From: Desulfovibrio sp. UBA4079
GTDB lineage: Bacteria; Desulfobacterota; Desulfovibrionia; Desulfovibrionales; Desulfovibrionaceae
Direction: 5' to 3'
NCBI GenBank assembly: GCA_002382645.1
Contig: DFYP01000137.1
Location: 3,553-33,143, forward strand
Length of the DNA: 29,591 nt
Shown here: positions 24,906 to 29,591 of the stretch, piece after piece
Position numbering within the stretch: the stretch's first letter is position 1
Layout: each line of letters begins with the position of its first letter
The notes under the pieces: model-generated
What the model was told of the DNA's origin: nothing
Databases searched by the model: none
What the model saw: the letters and a program-made list of their open reading frames with translations, nothing else
Made by a program: the position numbers and the translations under genes

Positions 24906-24930
24906 CAGTCCGGCCCCGGGGAATTAGGGA
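24902..24930 (+). promoter_or_regulatory. Possible sigma-70 promoter of the small gene at 24979
   Basis: A perfect -35 TTGACA (24902-24907) overlaps the upstream stop codon. The -10 at 17-nt spacing (TAGGGA, 24925-24930) is poor. A 6-bp hairpin (24940-24955) lies just downstream. This is a weak call. Confidence 0.3.
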
Positions 24931-24978
24931 ACATCCGGCGCGGCCTCTCGGCCGCCAGCCTGCAAACAAGGAGCGCGC

Positions 24979-25263
24979 ATGGCCTCGACTGTGGAAGAAT
25001 TGACCGTGAATTACGAGGAGAACGGGGTACAGGTGGTCAAGGAGCTGGACAAGGCCATCCTGTCCAAGGGCACCTGGGCCACAATCCTGTTCCGCTACCA
25101 GGAAATGACCCGGGGCACGGGCGAGTACGGGTCCGAGAAGTACGGCATCCGGCGCTACCAGAAGCGCAACGGCGAATACCGCCAGCAGTCCAAGTTCACC
25201 ATCTCCAGCGCGGACCAGGCCCGCAAGATCATCGAGATTCTCCAGGGCTGGATCGGCGACTAG
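24979..25263 (+). CDS. Small conserved-looking protein of unknown function
   Basis: A 94-residue soluble protein with no signal peptide or membrane segment. It has an acidic N-terminus (VEELTVNYEENGVQVVKELDKAI), then KGTWATILFRYQEMTRG, a basic block YGIRRYQKRNGEYRQQSKFTISS and a final helix. The beta-strand/basic pattern loosely recalls PC4-like single-strand nucleic-acid binders, but I cannot confirm this. AAGGAG lies 6 nt before the ATG. It stands alone between the spermidine-synthase-like gene and a repeat element. Confidence 0.75.
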   Translation: MASTVEELTVNYEENGVQVVKELDKAILSKGTWATILFRYQEMTRGTGEYGSEKYGIRRYQKRNGEYRQQSKFTISSADQARKIIEILQGWIGD

Positions 25264-25264
25264 C

Positions 25265-25411
25265 AGGCCGTTGAAAAAGTCCTTTCCCGCAGGCCGTTCA
25301 AAAAACGCGGGGGCAAGGCGCGAAAAAAACGCACGGCCGACGCGTATCTCCCATACGCGAGGATGTGCGTTTTTTGATGCAACGCCGCCATCGCGGATTT
25401 TTCAACGGCCG
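25265..25411. repeat. GGCCGTT-ended palindromic intergenic repeat, copy B
   Basis: The core copy at 25292-25411 has ends GGCCGTTCAAAAAA and ATTTTTCAACGGCC and matches copy A (1369-1490) in length and blocks. An extra left end (AGGCCGTTGAAAAAG, from 25265) suggests a nested or repeated insertion. Inside, AAAAAACGCAC (about 25324-25334) pairs with GTGCGTTTTTT (about 25366-25376), and CGCGTA pairs with TACGCG, giving a stem with A/T-runs. It lies between convergent genes, so it could also end transcription in both directions. Confidence 0.75.
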
Positions 25412-25412
25412 A

Positions 25413-25691
25413 CTAGCCCATCCCCGGGTCCAGGACCAGTTCCACCCCGGTCTCGCCCCGGACCCGCTCCAGGAAGGCCCGCACCTCGCGGCCCTGGTCC
25501 GGGCTGAAACGCAGCTGGAGCACGCCCTGGCGGCGGTCGGCCACGCTGAACAGGGCCAGGTTGTCGTGGGCCTCCAGCAGGAAGCGGAACAGGGCGATGC
25601 GCTCCGGGGCCAGCTGCACGTAAAGCCGCGCCGAATGGCTCGGCGGCGGCCCGGCCTTGCGCGGACGCCTGCGGCCCGGTTTCAGGCTCAT
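25413..25691 (-). CDS. DUF4911-family small protein
   Basis: A 92-residue protein. After a basic, proline-rich N-terminus, ARLYVQLAPERIALFRFLLEAHDNLALFSVADRRQGVLQLRF (21-62) matches DUF4911, a domain found mostly in Desulfobacterota and of unknown function. Its ATG overlaps the stop of the GT2 gene by 4 nt (ATGA), so translation is probably coupled. It is the last gene of the glycan cluster. Nothing points to an enzymatic role. Confidence 0.85.
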   Translation of the reverse strand: MSLKPGRRRPRKAGPPPSHSARLYVQLAPERIALFRFLLEAHDNLALFSVADRRQGVLQLRFSPDQGREVRAFLERVRGETGVELVLDPGMG

Positions 25692-27295
25692 GCCCGGCCC
25701 CGCCAGTCCGCGCCCGATTCCGCCCGCCGCCGGTCCGCCAGGGCCAGCTCCCGCAGCCGTTCCAGGTTCCCGGCGTGCTTGGCGCAGAGCTTGATGTCGT
25801 TGCCGATGACGTTGCCCGCCCGGGCCCGGGTGATGGCCGCGGACGGCTTCCAGGAGACCCCGGAATTCTGGTGGTGCACGCAGGCCACGCGCCCGGTGTA
25901 GACCACGGACCAGCCCGCCAGGCAGACCGCCAGGTCGTGCTCGATGTCGTCGCCCTGGGACGGGCTGAAGCGGATGTCGAAGCCCGGAACCTCGCGCAGG
26001 GCCTTGCCGCGCAGCAGGTGGCAGCAGCCCATGACCGACATGGTCCGGCGGGTGAAGTCGTAGAGCCCGTTGTCCGTGGCGCCCGGCGGGGCGTGCATGA
26101 TGAGCTTGAACATGTCCGGCCGGGCCAGGGCCACATTGCGGTAGAGGTACTGGATGCGCGCGGGCGCGCCCGGCTCCAGGACCTTGCAGCCCACCACCCC
26201 GATGCCCTCGTCCTCCTCGGCCACGCTCAGGAAACGCGCCAGCCAGTCCCGGGGCAGCTCCACATCATCATCCAGATAGGCCACGTAGTCGGCCTCCCGG
26301 CACTCGGGCAGGGCCGCCAGCCAGTTGCGGGCCGCGGGCGCGCCCACGTTCACGGGCAGGTCCACGCGCGTGAGCCGTGCGCCTGCGCGGTACTGCCAGG
26401 CGTCCAGGACCTGGGCCGTGGCGTCGGCGGAGCCGTTGTCCAGGACCAGAATCCGGGCCTGACCCAGGTCCGAGGCCCAGAGCGCGGCCAGGGTCTGGTC
26501 CAGTTCCGCGGCCTTGTTCCAGGAATAGAGGAGCACGGCCAGGGCCCCGGGAATCGGGGCCAGGTCCTGGTCGCGGCCCAGAACCAGGTCCGAGGCCAAA
26601 AGCGCGGCGCTGCTGTGCCAGGCCGCCTGTTCCAGGCAGCGCTGAAAATGCTCCAGCGCGGCCTGCCGGTCGCCCAGGGCGCGGCAACACAGGCCCTGCC
26701 GGAACAGGACGGCCGGGCCCAGGGCCGGGGCCGCGGCCGCGAAATGGTCCTGGGCCTCGGCGAATTTTCCCGCCAGGAACGCGGCCTGGCCGCGCAGAAT
26801 CTCCAGGGCCGGCACGAGTTCCGGGGCTGTTGGCCGGGCCAGGGAGCGGGCCAGCCAGTCCTGGTCGTTCTCGAACAGGGCCAGGGACACGGCCTGGCTC
26901 AGCCAGAACAGTCCCCCGCCCGCGTCCAGGCGCTGGTCCAGGAACCCGCGCAGAGCGGCCATGTCCCGCTGGGCCGCCAGTTCCTCGTAGCCCCGAAGAT
27001 CCGTGGGGCGGGCCCAGTCCCGGGCCAGGACCGCGGCCAGGCGCCGGGCCTCCAGGGGCAGGGCCGAAAAGAGCTGCGGCGCGGCAAGGAGTTCCCCGGC
27101 CAGGGACCCGGCCAGGGGGTCTTCGGCCAGGGCTGCCAGGACCAGGGCCGGGGCCAAATCCGGAGCAGGGGCCAGGCTCGCGCGGGTGGCGGCCAGCAGG
27201 TGCCCGTGGCCGCAAGAGCCCAGCAGAAGCAGGTCCCGCAGGCCCGGGTCCAGGCCGCGCCACAGGGCGCTCACTGCTCGGGCCGATCCGGGCAT
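25688..27295 (-). CDS. GT2 glycosyltransferase with helical N-terminal (TPR-like) region
   Basis: A 535-residue protein. Residues 1-250 are helix-rich and Ala/Leu-rich, with TPR-like units at about 165-225 (FLAGKFAEAQDHFAAAAPALG, ALGDRQAALEHFQRCLEQA). The GT-A domain starts at about 251 (ALAVLLYSWNKAAELDQTL), with LDNGSADAT, NVGAPAARNW and a DxD-type motif YLDDDVELP (342-344). Such enzymes transfer sugars from nucleotide-sugars onto surface polysaccharide, LPS or protein. The ATG at 27295 has GGGGAGG 4 nt upstream and overlaps the upstream gene by 25 nt; a GTG at 27274 would give a 4-nt overlap. The acceptor is unknown. Confidence 0.88.
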   Translation of the reverse strand: MPGSARAVSALWRGLDPGLRDLLLLGSCGHGHLLAATRASLAPAPDLAPALVLAALAEDPLAGSLAGELLAAPQLFSALPLEARRLAAVLARDWARPTDLRGYEELAAQRDMAALRGFLDQRLDAGGGLFWLSQAVSLALFENDQDWLARSLARPTAPELVPALEILRGQAAFLAGKFAEAQDHFAAAAPALGPAVLFRQGLCCRALGDRQAALEHFQRCLEQAAWHSSAALLASDLVLGRDQDLAPIPGALAVLLYSWNKAAELDQTLAALWASDLGQARILVLDNGSADATAQVLDAWQYRAGARLTRVDLPVNVGAPAARNWLAALPECREADYVAYLDDDVELPRDWLARFLSVAEEDEGIGVVGCKVLEPGAPARIQYLYRNVALARPDMFKLIMHAPPGATDNGLYDFTRRTMSVMGCCHLLRGKALREVPGFDIRFSPSQGDDIEHDLAVCLAGWSVVYTGRVACVHHQNSGVSWKPSAAITRARAGNVIGNDIKLCAKHAGNLERLRELALADRRRAESGADWRGRA

Positions 27296-29379
27296 CCGGC
27301 CTCCCCGTCCTCGGGCAGGGGCACCGAGGCCGCCAGATCCTCCACGGCCAGGGGCGCGCAGAGCCGCTCCCCGGCATAGACCCGCACGAGGTTTGCGCCC
27401 TTGGTCCGGTTGTCCAGCAGCTCGCGCACGAGGCGCTGGTTGATGCGGCCCATGCGCACGCGCAGCAGCGGGTCCCGGGCCAGGGCCGCCACGGCCTCGG
27501 CCAGGGCCAGGGCGTCCTCCGAGGCGCAGAGCAGGCCGTTGACCCCGTGGCGGATGAGCTCGGGGATGCCGCCCACGGCCGTGGCCGCCACGGGCAGTCC
27601 GGCCCGGAAGCCTTCCAGAAGCACGTTGGGCAGGCTCTCCTGGCGCGAGGAGAGCACCAGAATGTCGGCCCGGGCCAGCTCCTCCATGACCTGGTCGTGG
27701 GCAATGGGGCCGGTGAGCCGCAGGCGGCCCAGGGCCCCCGGGCGCAGGTCCTCGGTGAGGCCCTTGGTCTCGCGCGCGCCGCAGACCACGAACTCCATGT
27801 CCTTGGCCCGGCCCGCGCCCTCCAGCAGGGTGAGGACCTCCAGGAACACATCCAGGCCCTTGGCCGGGGCCTCGTTGCCCACGTAGATCACGCGCACCCC
27901 GCGCTTCTTCCGGAGCCGGACCTCGCCCGGCTCGGGCCCCTGGTCCAGGAAGGAGTTGTAGACCACGGAGAGCCGGCTTTTCAGCACGCCGTGGCGCCGC
28001 AGCACCCGGGCGCAGGCCAGGGAGTTGCAGAGGTAGCCGTGGGAGAGCGCGGCCCAGAGCCCGGCCAGGGCGTTGGGCTTGAAGATCACGCCCCGGTTCA
28101 GGAAGAGTTTGTAGCGCGCGCCCAGGAGCCGGGCCAGGATGGCCGGCTTGTAGGCCTTATTGTGAAAGGCGTGGACCACGTCGAGATTCTGCTCGCGCCA
28201 GGCCGCCCGGAAGAACCGGGCCGTGTCCCAGACCCGGCGGAAGCCGTCCCAGGGCAGGACGCGCGCCCCGGCCCGCTCCAGGGCCTGGCGCAGCACCGAA
28301 TCCGGCGGCACCGCGGCCAGCACGTTCAGGCCCATGTCCGCAAGGGCCTGGGCGTTGTTGATCATCTGGCGGCTGCCGCCCGAGAGCTTGGTGGAGTCCG
28401 TGGCCAGGAGCACGGTGCGCGGCTCGGGCCGCTTGCGGAAGAACTTGAAGAAGACCCGCGCAGTGAGGCTGTTGCCATACATGGCCAGCCGGGCGCGGAT
28501 CCAGGCCGGACTCTTCTTCTTGCCCACGCCGATGCGCTTGAGCCGGAAGGGGTCCGTGCCCGGGACATTGGGCCCGCGCTCCAGGCTGAAGGCCCCGGCG
28601 AAGCCCGAGGCCCGCAGCTCCTCCTCGCTCACCCCGTCGAACTGGCCCCAGGGCCAGCAGAACAGCTGGGGACCGCCGCCGTTGAGGGCCTTGAGCCGCG
28701 CCAGGTTCTCCTGGAACTCGGCCCGGCAGAAGGCCCGGCGCTCGGCCTCGGGCCGCAGCCGGAAGAGCGGGCCGCGTGCATCGGTTGTGGGCCAGAACCC
28801 GTCATAGACCAGGGCGCTGCCCACGTCGAAACAGGGCAGGCCGGGCGCGGGCGCGGGGTAGATGCCGTGGGCCGCCCAGTGGCCGCGGCCGCCGATCCCG
28901 CCCTGGGGCCGCAGGCTGCGGAACGCGCCCTGGTGGCGGCGGCCGTGGGCCTGGACCTCCATGCCGAAATCCTGGACCAGGGCTTTCAGTTCGGACTCGT
29001 TCATGAACTGGGACGGGTCGCCGGAGAGCGCCCGGCAAAAGGACTCGGGCATGGCCGCCAGGGCCGGGGCGCTGGCAAAGGTCCGCGCAGGACCCGGGAC
29101 CGTGAAGTCCGTGAGCGCGAAGAAGACCCCGGTCAGGCCGTATTTCCGGAGCAGGGGCGCGGCCACCAGCCAGTTGGACAAATGCCCGTCGTCAAAGGTG
29201 AGCACGCAGGACGGCCCGGCCAGGGACCGCCTGCCCGCCACGTATTCCAGCAGGTCCCGGGCCCCGATGGTCCGGTAGCCGGCCTTTTGGATAGCCTGGA
29301 GATGGGCCTCGAACAGGGCCGGGGCATGGCCGTCCACGTCCGAGACGTTGTGGTAGCAAAAGACCGGAACGCTGCGCAT
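27271..29379 (-). CDS. Polysaccharide deacetylase-GT4 glycosyltransferase fusion
   Basis: A 702-residue two-domain protein. Residues 1-290 form a NodB-type polysaccharide deacetylase: CYHNVSD (8-14), TFDDG (61-65), HGRRH (145-149) and WPWGQFD (242-248). Residues 322-660 form a GT4-type glycosyltransferase: STKLSGGSRQMINNAQALADMG, VIYVGNEAPAKGLDVFLEVL, and the donor-site block RQESLPNVLLEGFRAGLPVAATAVGGIPELI, with two glutamates in Ex7E spacing. No membrane segment is seen. The start at ATG 29379 has a G-run 6 nt upstream and overlaps the previous stop (TGATG); a GTG at 29382 is the alternative. It probably modifies and extends a surface glycan. Confidence 0.88.
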   Translation of the reverse strand: MRSVPVFCYHNVSDVDGHAPALFEAHLQAIQKAGYRTIGARDLLEYVAGRRSLAGPSCVLTFDDGHLSNWLVAAPLLRKYGLTGVFFALTDFTVPGPARTFASAPALAAMPESFCRALSGDPSQFMNESELKALVQDFGMEVQAHGRRHQGAFRSLRPQGGIGGRGHWAAHGIYPAPAPGLPCFDVGSALVYDGFWPTTDARGPLFRLRPEAERRAFCRAEFQENLARLKALNGGGPQLFCWPWGQFDGVSEEELRASGFAGAFSLERGPNVPGTDPFRLKRIGVGKKKSPAWIRARLAMYGNSLTARVFFKFFRKRPEPRTVLLATDSTKLSGGSRQMINNAQALADMGLNVLAAVPPDSVLRQALERAGARVLPWDGFRRVWDTARFFRAAWREQNLDVVHAFHNKAYKPAILARLLGARYKLFLNRGVIFKPNALAGLWAALSHGYLCNSLACARVLRRHGVLKSRLSVVYNSFLDQGPEPGEVRLRKKRGVRVIYVGNEAPAKGLDVFLEVLTLLEGAGRAKDMEFVVCGARETKGLTEDLRPGALGRLRLTGPIAHDQVMEELARADILVLSSRQESLPNVLLEGFRAGLPVAATAVGGIPELIRHGVNGLLCASEDALALAEAVAALARDPLLRVRMGRINQRLVRELLDNRTKGANLVRVYAGERLCAPLAVEDLAASVPLPEDGEAGCPDRPEQ

Positions 29380-29591
29380 CACGAGCCCCCTGGCGCGCGG
29401 AACCCGGCGGGCAGGTCCTGGGCGATGGCCCGGGCAAAGGCCTCGTACCCGGCCTTGTTGAAGTGGTCCCAGTCGCGGGGCCCGTGGATCAGGGTCTGGG
29501 AAGCGGCCGCGCGCAACGTCGGCAGGGTGTCGATGAAGTCCAGGCCGTGCCTGCCGGCGAAGTCCCGGATGCGCGCGGCCATGGCCCGGCT
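29379..29591 (-). CDS. C-terminal end of a probable SGNH/GDSL-type hydrolase (partial)
   Basis: Only the last 70 residues are in the window; the frame is open to the edge. RHGLDFIDTLPTLRAA and DWDHFNKAGYEAFARAIAQDL match the closing block of SGNH hydrolases, where DxxH supplies the catalytic Asp and His. Its stop overlaps the start of the deacetylase-GT4 gene, so it belongs to the same unit, perhaps as a glycan O-acyl hydrolase or transferase (inference). Confidence 0.7.
   Translation of the reverse strand, partial: SRAMAARIRDFAGRHGLDFIDTLPTLRAAASQTLIHGPRDWDHFNKAGYEAFARAIAQDLPAGFRAPGGS

Overview
The window is about 29.6 kb of high-GC DNA (close to 70% GC by eye) with dense bacterial gene packing. 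The gene content suggests a sulfate-reducing Desulfobacterota (deltaproteobacterium), most likely of the Desulfovibrionales. The clues are a TauE/SafE exporter inside a multi-kinase two-component operon under a sigma-54 promoter, a DUF4911 protein, a NifX-like protein outside any nif cluster, and GGCCGTT-ended intergenic repeats. The genus cannot be fixed from this sequence alone.

Layout: (1) 1-2237, minus strand: a Ser/Thr protein kinase with a C-terminal DUF1566-like domain (cut by the window edge) and a metallophosphoesterase, separated by a repeat element. (2) 2356-5275, plus: a LytTR regulator whose receiver domain lacks the phosphorylation residues, then acetyl-CoA synthetase (acsA). 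(3) 5276-5464: a cluster of hairpins including a perfect 26-bp stem, between acsA and a convergent LysE-type exporter. (4) 6145-8580, plus: a membrane-anchored protein of unknown function and lepA. (5) 8631-16399, minus: a tight ten-gene operon. In transcription order it encodes a TauE/SafE exporter, a three-helix membrane protein, a PAS/AAA+ protein with a defective sigma-54 activator core, a NifX-like protein, a dCache sensor kinase, a response regulator, a histidine-kinase-like protein without a recognisable ATPase domain, a second response regulator, a REC-histidine kinase hybrid and a third response regulator. (6) 16715-17767, plus: a divergent sigma-54 activator with no sensory domain. 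The gap between them holds a near-consensus sigma-54 promoter facing the operon and a series of CGGCAA-N4-TTGCCG palindromes. (7) 17887-20235, plus: signal peptidase I (lepB) and comM. (8) 20236-21300: an AT-rich insert with one Mrr-like nuclease gene. (9) 21471-25263, plus: an OmpA-family protein, glutamate racemase (murI), a membrane-fused spermidine-synthase-like protein and a small protein of unknown function. (10) 25413-29591, minus: a cell-surface glycan cluster with an SGNH-type hydrolase end, a polysaccharide deacetylase/GT4 fusion, a GT2 glycosyltransferase and a DUF4911 protein, with overlapping start and stop codons.

The most interesting system is 8631-17767. My reading is that the sensor-less activator binds the palindromes and drives the exporter operon through sigma-54. 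The PAS/AAA+ protein in the operon keeps Walker A but lacks the GAFTGA loop, the Walker B aspartate and a DNA-binding domain. It may therefore act as a sensory partner or inhibitor in trans. The kinases and stand-alone receivers look like a phosphorelay made with the exporter. Motifs and promoters are seen directly in the sequence; the regulatory wiring is inference.
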